NCBI GenBank assembly: GCA_023435965.1
Contig: JAEZLC010000024.1
Location: 1 to 12,422, forward strand
Origin: Cyanobacteria bacterium OH_CDB_58
GTDB lineage: Bacteria > Cyanobacteriota > Vampirovibrionia > Gastranaerophilales > Gastranaerophilaceae
Direction of reading: 5' to 3'
Length of the DNA: 12,422 bases
Position numbers and translations under genes: made by a program. Below the pieces are notes generated by a model. That model had not been told where the DNA came from. It saw nothing but the letters and a program-made list of their open reading frames with translations, and ran no database searches. Below, piece by piece: positions 1 through 8,180 of this stretch (the stretch's first letter is position 1; every line of letters starts with the position of its first letter).

Positions 1-3000
1 CAATAGGATCGCTTTCTTCTTGTGAGTGTTCTTGGATGTATAATTCCATTTTTTCTTTATACTCTTTTAATGGGAACTTGGTTTCGAATTTTCCAACATA
101 CGTTTCATCAAGCTTTTTGTTCAAAGCATCTATAACTTCTTGTGTAGTGACAGGATTTATGTTTAGTATTTCTGAATTCATAAATTCATCGAATAGCCCA
201 TTTATAAAGTTGATTTGTAATTGTCTCTCATCGCATTTTTGAGAAATTAATTTTACAAATTTGATGTGTTTATCAGGGGTTGGTGCAGACATTATCTGAT
301 TTATTGCTGAATCTACCATTCCCGTTTGTTTTAGGAAGTACTTTAATGTTTTGTTGTTATTCGCAGGATCTTCTAAAGACTTGAAAATAAACTCAAGTCC
401 TGCTTCTGAATCTAGAGAGGTCTTTTGTCCGTTTTTGCCTGTAAGAACTGCCATTTCGGATGATTTTAGCTGTTTTGCAATTTGAGGCATTTTGCCATCT
501 TCAACATTTTTCATTATTAAAATTTCGAAAATAGTATTATCCGCTGCATTTTTAGCCATAGTAAGGTAACTTGACCAAATGTTTACAAGCTCTTGATTGA
601 AGGTTTTGTTTTTTTGATCGGTTAAATCAAACAAAGGTACTTCATTTGCTACAGCATCCAATAAATCCTGAGGATGTTTCAACATATGTTCTTCTAGAAC
701 AGTTTTTATAACCAATTTGTAATTCTTTTGTGCCATCTCGGAGTTATCTCTATATATGGCTGTGTATAAGTCATTTAAAGCTCTTTGTACCTTGCTTCTG
801 CTTCTTGGTCTGACGTTTCCTCTGACAAATACATCTGACAGTTTGTTCAGAGAATTCATTGCTTCATTTAGTTCTGTTTCGCCATCTAAGCTTGGTGATT
901 TCTCGTATTTTTTTCTTATGGCGGTGACAGCGGAAGCTAGCGTTATTAGTTTATCAATATCTGTACTTGTTAATTTTTCTAATTCTTCAGGTTTAATAAT
1001 GTTTCTGACGGGTAATCCTGTATGTAAATTTCTTTCAAGCAGCATTCCTTTGTATGAATCAACCATTTTTCCTATATCAAGGTATGAAAAATATGAGGAT
1101 AGGTTCTGATACATTATTTCTGGATATTTTGCAGTCGCGTTAATTATCTTTTTGTTTAATCTTGTTGTTTTTTGAACATCAGACATAGAGGCTGCTTCAC
1201 TGGATTTTAACCAAATGTCGTGTTCCTCTTGAATCTGTGCAATTTCTAGTTCGTAGTCTTTGTGCCCAAATCTGTCGTTGTAGTGTTCGTAGACTACCGT
1301 ATTTAGTTTTGAGAGTTCTGATTTATCGAATCTTCTGATTTTTTCATATATTGTGAAGCTGTCTCTAGGGTTTATGCCTAGCATTTCATTCGTAGATGTT
1401 TCTAGTATACGATTAAGGTCTTTTTCATCGATTGCTTTTAATTTTTTGTTTATAGAGATGAGTTCGTCATCATTTTTAGGATTGTATTTCTTGTCTATCC
1501 AGTTTATGAGCAATTTCCCTTCTTTTGTTTTTTGAAGTTCCTCAATGCTAAATATACCTTTTTGAATTGTTGTTTTTAGTGATTGTTTTTTATCTGTAAC
1601 AATCGAACTTACTATATTGTCTAGCTCTTCTGGTGTTTTAGCGTTTTTTATTGTTGCCAGTATTTTTTTGTTTGTTGTAGTTTCTTTTAAAGAAATTTTT
1701 CTCAATAAAATGTTAATCAGATCATCTTGAGCTAACTTTTCATAATCCTGCTTGATTTTTTCTGTTTCGATTTTTTGTCCGGGAGTCGGTTGCTTTTCTA
1801 TGCCAATTTTTTTGTAAACGGCATTTTTGACATAATTGAAGGAGCTTGAATTTGTGTTAGCTGCTTTTATGTTTACTTGTTTTCCTGTCTGTGCGTGATT
1901 TTTAATCTCGGAATCAATTATTTTTTCAGCCTCTTTAAGTATAAATATTGTTCTGAAAATTTTATCAGAAGTATTTAATTCTGCATCTTGATATAATGCT
2001 TCGATTCTATCCTGTATGGATTTTGCTATTTCAAAAGATGAATTAGTTTTGAAAATCTCGCTAGAATAATTTTTAGCAGTTTCTCTTACAATATTTTCTA
2101 TTGAAATATCTGCTTCATTTTCCATATTTGATATCAGAGCAGAGGAGATTGCTTTGTTTAATTCTCCTTGAAAATCTTTAATGTCAGGAACGTTGCCGTT
2201 TAAAAGCCCGCTAATATACATGTTCGTTGATAGTGCCGCATGTTCTTTTGTCGGGAATTCCCTTATTAGGCTTGTGGTATCTTCTTTTAGAGAGTCAAAG
2301 GTTCCACTTAGAATTATATCTTTATAAATATCGAATTCATATTTTATTTTTTCGTCATATCCTTTGCCTTCGACAAGATCTGTCTCTGCTACGCCAGATG
2401 TACCTTCATCAAATGCGATAAACCCGTTATCGCCGCCCATTTTTTGTTTGTAGTCTGTTCTGATATTTCCGGCAGCATCTTTCCATACATGAGAAGACTC
2501 TGCTTTTGCCCCCCAGGTGTTGTCGTGGGCTAAGAATCTTTCGACTACGAATTCTCCCGTTTTCTGATCTAATATTTTTCTTTCTTCCACACCGTATGCA
2601 TACTGAGCGTGCCCGGATATTACATTAGATGAGACGTTTGTTCCGCTTATCGAATCCCCTACACCGTTTTCTATTGCATCAAGAGCTTTTTTAGGGTCAT
2701 CTTCCGCGTAATGATCAGCTCCTGTAATCATTGAGAAGTTGTTTATCTGATCGCTTACGACAAGACCACTTCTGCCTTCTGGACCTATCCAGAAGTGACC
2801 TTTTGATCTTGCATAGTCAGAATAAAGTTCTTTTAGCTGTGGTTCTAATTCTTTTATTAGATTGATTACGTCCCTTTTGTTTTCTTTCTTAATTTTTGAG
2901 AGCTTTTTAGAATAATTGAACAAAAGTTGCTTTTCTTTTTCTGTTAAATCAAGTTTGTGTTTTTTGTTATCAGGATCCGCAGCCGCCCATAGCTTTGTTT

Positions 3001-4777
3001 TTATTTGATTCAGGGCTTCTCTTGGTAAAATTTCTCCTGTGTTCTCAAGTTTTTGTAATATAACGGTTTTATCTGCCGGCAAATTATATTGTTTTGCAAC
3101 CTTTTCAAGTTCTTCTTGTATATCGAGCCTAAATTCCATTTTTACTCTATTGTATGCAGCAAGCTTAAATAGTCTGGAATTGTATTTTAAAGAATGTTTG
3201 TTTGTGTTGGCTTGGTTTTGTTGTTTTTCGACAGCTTTAGCGTCGCTAAGTGCTTTGTATTCTTTAAGAATAGCATCTGCCGCTTTGTCTAACTCAATAG
3301 AGTCAAGCGTTGCTGTTTCTTTAATAATGATTGCTTTAAGCTTTTGTCTTTTTACAAAATCATCTTCGCTTTCATCAATTTTTAATTCCTTGTCCTTTAC
3401 AAGAGCAGGAGATAAAAGCATATCGGTTACAAAGGACGCTTTTTCTTTAGATATTCCTTCAATTGAGGATAAAAGTATTTGCTGAGTTTGTGTGAAGGCG
3501 ACTCCTGTATAGAATTCAAGACTTTTTCTGGCCGTTTTGATATCTTGATATTTTGCCAGCGAATCAACATCAGCATTTTCTATTGCTTTAATTACATCTT
3601 CGAGCTTTTGAGATGCTCTTAAAAATTGCTGTTTATTATAGTCTTCGCCTGTTAAGTCTGGTAAATAATGGCCGTCAGTAAACATCCCATAGTGTTCTTC
3701 GTCTGAGCTGATATATTTAGCAACTTGATTGCCGCTAAGATCAATATTTGCTATGTTCATCCAGTTTTCAGAAGCTGCATCGATAATTCTCGACCTATTT
3801 CTAACTTCAATGTCATAATCAATTTTAGCTTTGCTTACCGTAATCTTTTTCTGCCCTGTTGGATCTGTAACATCATACACTTCCATGGTCGGATTGTCGT
3901 TTAGCTCCGCCATTAGATTGGAGACATAAGACAATTTGTGTTCATAGGGCATTGCTTTTCTGGACATAGAAATAGCTGCACATTTTCCTTTTGCCCCTTG
4001 ATCTACTTGCTTTATAAGGAATTTGTTGGAATCTGGTGTTTTAACCAAAATGTCATTTAATATTTCAGTTATTATCTGAACTTTTTTGTCTTTAAGTTGG
4101 GGGTGTACGTTGTAGTTTTCACTCATCATGTGGTTTAAAATTTTAAGGCATTCAACTTTTTCGCTTAAAGAGCATTCCGACATTGCTAAAAAGTAGTCGA
4201 GGTTATTCTTTATTGAATGAGTCGAATCTTTTGGCAGCAAATCAACAGAGTCCTTAATACTCTCTTGATTAAGAATTTCATCCCTAAGCTTGATAAGTTC
4301 TGCTTGTTTTAAAAATACAGGATTATCCGGAGTTGAAATCATTTCAATGGTTTTGGGTTTTGAAGGATAAGCCAGTTCTTTTAATTCTGATTCAAAATGT
4401 CTTTTTTCAGGAGATTTGTTTTTAGATATTGCATGGTAAAGGGTTCTGAAAAGTATTTTGTTCCAGTCAACATTTTGATGTTCTTTTTGGTCTCTTATTG
4501 AAGATTGAGAGGTCATAAACTTGTTTAATGGAGAGTCTTTTGGAATTCCGTATTTTAGATTTTTTGAAACGTTCAAAAGAAATTTTATATTTGAACTGCT
4601 GCCATCGTTAGATAGTTTTTCTAGGGTTTTGAGTATCTTTTTTTCTTTAGCAAGATTTAAAGTACCTTCTTTGGTAAGTTCTTCAACTATATTGTTATCT
4701 TCTCTTCTGCCTGTGAATGTAGGTTGATTCTGCATTTTTGAAGCGAAGTTGTTTCGAAAATTGTAAGTTTTGTTCAT
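1..4777 (-). CDS. Giant papain-like cysteine protease domain protein (partial, 3' end beyond left edge)
   Basis: The reverse strand is open from an ATG at 4777 down to base 1, giving 1592 residues without a stop, so this is the N-terminal part of a larger protein. Residues 1-25 are basic and Asn-rich and end in P-T-F-T-G (19-23). Residues 257-270 read QVDQGAKGKCAAIS, matching the papain pattern Q-G-x-x-G-x-C-x-A-x-S with the same Gln-to-Cys spacing as papain Q19/C25; here these are Q260 and C266. The His motif is S-G-H-A (H723) and the Asn motif is H-D-N-T-W-G (N753), the order and context of clan CA, family C1-like peptidases. Between Cys and His lie about 450 residues, far more than in papain, largely charged and helical. 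Residues from about 800 to 1592 are Lys/Glu-rich, probably helical or coiled-coil, and unrecognised. There is no hydrophobic signal peptide or membrane segment near the N-terminus. The gene is divergent from the operon at 4993. Protease fold is fairly sure; substrate and location are unknown. Confidence 0.85.
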   Translation of the reverse strand, partial: MNKTYNFRNNFASKMQNQPTFTGRREDNNIVEELTKEGTLNLAKEKKILKTLEKLSNDGSSSNIKFLLNVSKNLKYGIPKDSPLNKFMTSQSSIRDQKEHQNVDWNKILFRTLYHAISKNKSPEKRHFESELKELAYPSKPKTIEMISTPDNPVFLKQAELIKLRDEILNQESIKDSVDLLPKDSTHSIKNNLDYFLAMSECSLSEKVECLKILNHMMSENYNVHPQLKDKKVQIITEILNDILVKTPDSNKFLIKQVDQGAKGKCAAISMSRKAMPYEHKLSYVSNLMAELNDNPTMEVYDVTDPTGQKKITVSKAKIDYDIEVRNRSRIIDAASENWMNIANIDLSGNQVAKYISSDEEHYGMFTDGHYLPDLTGEDYNKQQFLRASQKLEDVIKAIENADVDSLAKYQDIKTARKSLEFYTGVAFTQTQQILLSSIEGISKEKASFVTDMLLSPALVKDKELKIDESEDDFVKRQKLKAIIIKETATLDSIELDKAADAILKEYKALSDAKAVEKQQNQANTNKHSLKYNSRLFKLAAYNRVKMEFRLDIQEELEKVAKQYNLPADKTVILQKLENTGEILPREALNQIKTKLWAAADPDNKKHKLDLTEKEKQLLFNYSKKLSKIKKENKRDVINLIKELEPQLKELYSDYARSKGHFWIGPEGRSGLVVSDQINNFSMITGADHYAEDDPKKALDAIENGVGDSISGTNVSSNVISGHAQYAYGVEERKILDQKTGEFVVERFLAHDNTWGAKAESSHVWKDAAGNIRTDYKQKMGGDNGFIAFDEGTSGVAETDLVEGKGYDEKIKYEFDIYKDIILSGTFDSLKEDTTSLIREFPTKEHAALSTNMYISGLLNGNVPDIKDFQGELNKAISSALISNMENEADISIENIVRETAKNYSSEIFKTNSSFEIAKSIQDRIEALYQDAELNTSDKIFRTIFILKEAEKIIDSEIKNHAQTGKQVNIKAANTNSSSFNYVKNAVYKKIGIEKQPTPGQKIETEKIKQDYEKLAQDDLINILLRKISLKETTTNKKILATIKNAKTPEELDNIVSSIVTDKKQSLKTTIQKGIFSIEELQKTKEGKLLINWIDKKYNPKNDDELISINKKLKAIDEKDLNRILETSTNEMLGINPRDSFTIYEKIRRFDKSELSKLNTVVYEHYNDRFGHKDYELEIAQIQEEHDIWLKSSEAASMSDVQKTTRLNKKIINATAKYPEIMYQNLSSYFSYLDIGKMVDSYKGMLLERNLHTGLPVRNIIKPEELEKLTSTDIDKLITLASAVTAIRKKYEKSPSLDGETELNEAMNSLNKLSDVFVRGNVRPRSRSKVQRALNDLYTAIYRDNSEMAQKNYKLVIKTVLEEHMLKHPQDLLDAVANEVPLFDLTDQKNKTFNQELVNIWSSYLTMAKNAADNTIFEILIMKNVEDGKMPQIAKQLKSSEMAVLTGKNGQKTSLDSEAGLEFIFKSLEDPANNNKTLKYFLKQTGMVDSAINQIMSAPTPDKHIKFVKLISQKCDERQLQINFINGLFDEFMNSEILNINPVTTQEVIDALNKKLDETYVGKFETKFPLKEYKEKMELYIQEHSQEESDPI

Positions 4778-4782
4778 CCAGA

Positions 4783-4788
4783 CCCCTT
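4783..4788 (-). promoter_or_regulatory. Ribosome binding site of the giant protease gene
   Basis: On the reverse strand AAGGGG lies 5 bases before the ATG at 4777. This fixes that ATG as the start and places the F-x-G tag about 20 residues in. Confidence 0.6.
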
Positions 4789-4981
4789 AAAAACAATAAT
4801 CAATGTTTTTAGTGTAAAAACTACAAGCATAATTTTTTAGCTATATTTAACCTGAATTTTTACAAAAATTTACTCTACTGTCTTATTTTGCCTGTGTTTT
4901 AAAATATTTGTAGCTTTTATTATATAATTTCTCCAAAATAGCAAAAAAAAACATGTTCGGTTTTTGTATTAATGTAATTTT

Positions 4982-4987
4982 AGGAGA
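4982..4987 (+). promoter_or_regulatory. Ribosome binding site selecting a GTG start
   Basis: AGGAGA ends 5 bases before the GTG at 4993. An ATG at 4991-4993 overlaps that GTG but is followed at once by TGA, so it cannot be the start. The long frame begins with GTG. Confidence 0.75.
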
Positions 4988-4992
4988 GTAAT

Positions 4993-6969
4993 GTGAAAAT
5001 TTCTGCTGTTTGTGTCCCAAAAACACAACAAAAATATCAAACTAAACAAATTGTCAGTAAGCCTTATATAAAGAATAATTCAGACTGTTTTGTTCGAACA
5101 AACCCTATCAGCCCAAGTTATAAGACAGTAAGTTTTATGGGCAAAGATGTCCATATATTAGATGGCGGCGAGCATGCCTGTGATATGGTTCATTTTGCAA
5201 AAGCTATAAGCTCAGATATGGATGTTAATCTTCATAACATAGAGACTAATTACAAAGAACCGAGCATAAAACAGTTTGATAGTTTATTAAATGAACTTAA
5301 TTCTGTATCAAAATTGGGTAAGGATTGTTATGTAGCGATGCCTTGTGCTTTGTTTTTGTCTCTTCAAAATCTTCAGGATCAGGTCAACGTTATCAATGGG
5401 TCTAATATAAAACTCACTCCTCAAAATGTGAAGTCTTATAAGCCGGAAATCATGAAAATGCTTAAGCAAATAAAAGATAACCCATCCAGGTACTCAAATG
5501 AAATCGGATATATGGATCCATTAAACCAAGGAATAAAACACACATACGATATTATAAATAAGCTTGATAAAATGGCAGAAGATGGCTATAAAATATACAT
5601 TCCTTCAGGGCATCCAGAGCATCAGACATTGAAATGGCTCTCTGGCGAAAAAAATAAAAAAACAGAATTGTACCATTACATTGCCACCGGCAAAGATATT
5701 GATGACTCTGTAAAAACAATGAGAAGTTACATCCAGAACCAGGGTTGGTATGATTTTAATATCTTGGCACTTTCCAATGCACATATTGTTAATCTGACAT
5801 ACAAAGACGGTAATGATTTTCTTTATGGTGCTTATGATTCTTGTGTAACTGATGATGCACCCGGAGTCTATAATTTGTCACCGGTTAGACAAAACGGGCA
5901 AGTTGTCGGCTATAGCTTTACAGATCAAAAAACAAGTCAGTATCCAAAATCAGAATTCCCCGATTTAGCCTCTGTTGAAAATATATCTAAATTTGTGGGT
6001 ATGAAACTTACTGATGTTTTGGCAACGAAAAGCGAAACAGAAGAGTATAAAAATAATACTTCTTCAAGAAAATTTGAAAATAAATTATTCAAGATAGAGG
6101 ATGTTTTTACCCCTTATCAAATAAAAACCAATAAGCTTGAGCTAAAGGGAAAATATACAGATTATTCTAATAAATTGTTTTTCGACGTAAATAAAGACGG
6201 ACAGGTTATTTTTCAGAACTGCAATTGCGAAAGAAGCGATAGGCCTAGTGTTAAATCAATGTGGGGTAGTTGTTTTGCGGTCTTTAGTGCAATAAAAGAA
6301 GACATAGAAAAAAACAAACCCAAAGAAACTCCTAAAGTACAAAACAATCAACCAATTCAGCAACCGCAAATTGAACCAATAAAAGACAAAACTGGACCTG
6401 GAGCAAACTACAAAATAGGAATAGAAGTTCCTTCTGTAGTAATCGAAGATGAAAAAATGGCTTCCTTGTTAAGTAAAGCAAAGGTTGCAGAAATGATTGG
6501 AAATCCTCAGGAAGCTGAGTATTGGTATAACAATGCAGTCAACTCGCTAAGTGAAAGTGCTCTTTATTATCTGAGAGTTTACAAGGATAATGAAAAGGAT
6601 TTGAAGGTTATAAAAAACGGGTACAATAAATATTTAAAAGCTGAAAAAGAAATGCACGACTATAAAGTTGCACGTGAAAAATATGACAAGAGCGGGTTTA
6701 TAGCTCAGTTATTCTTGCCTATTCCTGATGGTCCTTCTGAGTACAGCTATAAATACTTGGAAGACAAGAAAATTTATGATCACATAATAGGGCTTTCACA
6801 CTTGTTCAACAAATTAGGTGATCTTTGTGTGAAAAAAGATGAATACGAACCAGCAGGAAGAGTTTGCTATGAAGCATCTAAACACCTAACTGATTGTGAT
6901 GAAATAGCTTACAAGATAATATCAAGAAGAGCACAAAATGATATTTATTTAGGAGATATAATATGCTAG
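4993..6969 (+). CDS. Tagged protein of unknown function with C-terminal TPR-like helices
   Basis: This 658-residue protein is not one I recognise. The N-terminus is basic and polar and leads to V-S-F-M-G (46-50), the tag shared with neighbours. Residues 55-345 look like a mixed alpha/beta domain with conserved-looking spots GGEHACDMVHF (58-68), IPSGHPEH (203-210) and SNAHIVNL (261-268). Residues 365-415 look beta-rich, followed by MWGSCFAVFSA (423-433), which superficially resembles a papain active-site strand. A Pro/Gln/Lys-rich linker spans about 440-470. The C-terminal 190 residues are helical with TPR-like segments, for example around 494-515 and 604-630. There is no signal peptide or membrane helix. 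It is the first gene of the operon. Its last 7 bases overlap the start of the hydrolase gene, so the two are probably translationally coupled and may act together. A protein-binding scaffold with a catalytic front domain is one guess. Confidence 0.85.
   Translation: MKISAVCVPKTQQKYQTKQIVSKPYIKNNSDCFVRTNPISPSYKTVSFMGKDVHILDGGEHACDMVHFAKAISSDMDVNLHNIETNYKEPSIKQFDSLLNELNSVSKLGKDCYVAMPCALFLSLQNLQDQVNVINGSNIKLTPQNVKSYKPEIMKMLKQIKDNPSRYSNEIGYMDPLNQGIKHTYDIINKLDKMAEDGYKIYIPSGHPEHQTLKWLSGEKNKKTELYHYIATGKDIDDSVKTMRSYIQNQGWYDFNILALSNAHIVNLTYKDGNDFLYGAYDSCVTDDAPGVYNLSPVRQNGQVVGYSFTDQKTSQYPKSEFPDLASVENISKFVGMKLTDVLATKSETEEYKNNTSSRKFENKLFKIEDVFTPYQIKTNKLELKGKYTDYSNKLFFDVNKDGQVIFQNCNCERSDRPSVKSMWGSCFAVFSAIKEDIEKNKPKETPKVQNNQPIQQPQIEPIKDKTGPGANYKIGIEVPSVVIEDEKMASLLSKAKVAEMIGNPQEAEYWYNNAVNSLSESALYYLRVYKDNEKDLKVIKNGYNKYLKAEKEMHDYKVAREKYDKSGFIAQLFLPIPDGPSEYSYKYLEDKKIYDHIIGLSHLFNKLGDLCVKKDEYEPAGRVCYEASKHLTDCDEIAYKIISRRAQNDIYLGDIIC
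6951..6956 (+). promoter_or_regulatory. Ribosome binding site of the hydrolase gene, inside the upstream gene
   Basis: AGGAGA sits 6 bases before the ATG at 6963 and lies within the last codons of the preceding gene. The ATGCTAG overlap (start 6963-6965, stop 6967-6969) indicates coupled translation. Confidence 0.7.
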
Positions 6970-8168
6970 TTAATTCTATAAGACCTGTAGCTTTCAAGGG
7001 ACAGATAATTGACGCACATGGACATATCGGTACATTTGAGAGAGGAGGCACGGCGTTTAGTGTTAATCATTTGGATGAGTTTTTAAAACGTCCTCTTTCA
7101 AACGGAGACACCATTTCAAAGATAATAGTGTCTAATTTGGACTGCATGGTTGGTGGCGGAAAATTGGATGAATATACAGGTAATATGAATACGCTTCGCA
7201 TGTGTCAAGATAATGTGGAATATTCTCCGTTAGCTGTGGCTATGCCCCACAAGGGTTCTGTTGCTCAAATCGAGAAGCTGTTAAAGGATAATCCTGATAG
7301 TTTTATTGGTCTGAAATTTCATCCGGATTGTTATGCTCTCAAAGCCACGGATGAGTTATATGTACCTTACCTGAAACTTGCAGAGAAACACAAACTGCCT
7401 TCTCTTTTTCATTGTGGTATAAACTGGGAAAATGGCGAACTGGTTGATGATGCCCGTAGATTCTCTGATCCAAAGGCTGTTTATCAAGCTGCGAAAAAAA
7501 TACCAAACACCCCAGTGATAATGGCACATTTGGGGGCAGGAGGAGAAAAAGTTCATCAAAAAGCCATAGATGTACTTCTCGAATCAATTAAAAACGGTGA
7601 TGCAAAACTATACGCTGATATCTCATGGGTTGATTGCGACACAGCTGAAAAACCAACAATAATAAAGGTGATAAAAGCTCTTAAAAACAACGAAAAGGGG
7701 GATTTCTTAGATCGCTTACTCTTTGGTTCAGATGTTCCTATAGCTGAGTTCGAAAAAGGGAAGAACGGACTCTCAGGACTCCAATATTACGACAAAATGG
7801 TTAATGATATCCAAAATGCAATTAAAAAGGAATTCGGTGACGATTCAGTTTTGATTATAGATAGAGTTTTTTATAAAAATGCACAAGAACTCTTTTATGA
7901 TAGAAATTGGGCAAAATCACTATCTGAAAAAATTGAAGAAACTGTAGTTGAAAAAACGGACAATACGATAAATACTCTTAAAAACAGTAATTTTAAAAAG
8001 TTTATTCCAATAATCGTAGGAGTAGGACTTCTTGCTATTGCGGGAATCGGTTTGCTAAAAAAAATATCTAAGAAACCCCAAATCCTCCAAAAACCTGCTG
8101 CTTTAAACATCTCTATGATGAACATAAACGACTTTGCAGCAAAATGTCAAAATACGACCAAGTCATAA
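6963..8168 (+). CDS. Amidohydrolase-2-type metal-dependent hydrolase with C-terminal membrane anchor
   Basis: The 401-residue product has the TIM-barrel metal hydrolase signature in order: I-D-A-H-G-H (D17, H19, H21), K-F-H-P (H120), F-H-C-G (H150), M-A-H-L-G (H189) and F-G-S-D-V-P (D257). It closes with the typical Y-x-N-A-x-E-L-F at 304-311. This fits the amidohydrolase-2 (PF04909-like) group, which binds one or two divalent metals and hydrolyses or decarboxylates varied substrates; the substrate cannot be read from sequence. The catalytic part (about 14-315) has the usual family length. Two additions are unusual. The front carries the V-A-F-K-G tag (9-13) just before the first metal motif. 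A tail of about 85 residues includes a hydrophobic segment at about 347-366 flanked by lysines, which looks like a single membrane helix. The gene overlaps the unknown gene upstream and precedes the next by 12 bases. Family call is strong; activity is unknown. Confidence 0.9.
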   Translation: MLVNSIRPVAFKGQIIDAHGHIGTFERGGTAFSVNHLDEFLKRPLSNGDTISKIIVSNLDCMVGGGKLDEYTGNMNTLRMCQDNVEYSPLAVAMPHKGSVAQIEKLLKDNPDSFIGLKFHPDCYALKATDELYVPYLKLAEKHKLPSLFHCGINWENGELVDDARRFSDPKAVYQAAKKIPNTPVIMAHLGAGGEKVHQKAIDVLLESIKNGDAKLYADISWVDCDTAEKPTIIKVIKALKNNEKGDFLDRLLFGSDVPIAEFEKGKNGLSGLQYYDKMVNDIQNAIKKEFGDDSVLIIDRVFYKNAQELFYDRNWAKSLSEKIEETVVEKTDNTINTLKNSNFKKFIPIIVGVGLLAIAGIGLLKKISKKPQILQKPAALNISMMNINDFAAKCQNTTKS

Positions 8169-8180
8169 GAAAGAACAATT

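Larger units (their letters stand above)
4778..4992. promoter_or_regulatory. Divergent intergenic region with back-to-back -10 candidates
   Basis: This AT-rich stretch separates the giant protease gene (leftward) from the three-gene operon (rightward), so both promoters should lie here. The plus strand has a consensus TATAAT at 4923-4928. The minus strand has another TATAAT overlapping it (4919-4924), because the segment is nearly palindromic. Neither has a convincing -35 box: on the minus strand only a weak TTTTTG sits 17 bases upstream. A shared element that sets the two transcription units against each other is possible but unproven. No gene is seen here. Confidence 0.4.

Noticed and set aside
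36..4727. Several plus-strand open frames of 60-148 codons in the left third
   Set aside because: They are Ser/Phe/Leu-rich antisense shadows of the continuous minus-strand frame, which has the protease motifs, ribosome site and start.
4776..4786. ATCCAGACCCC resembling the inverted-repeat arm ATGTCCTGACCCC
   Set aside because: The match is short, has mismatches, lacks a partner arm and is explained by the ribosome site of the giant gene.
4991..4993. ATG start just before the first operon gene
   Set aside because: The codon after it is TGA; the long frame starts at the overlapping GTG.
7339..8125. Minus-strand frames of 67-82 codons over the hydrolase gene
   Set aside because: They overlap the metal-binding motifs of a well-supported gene and have no features of their own.
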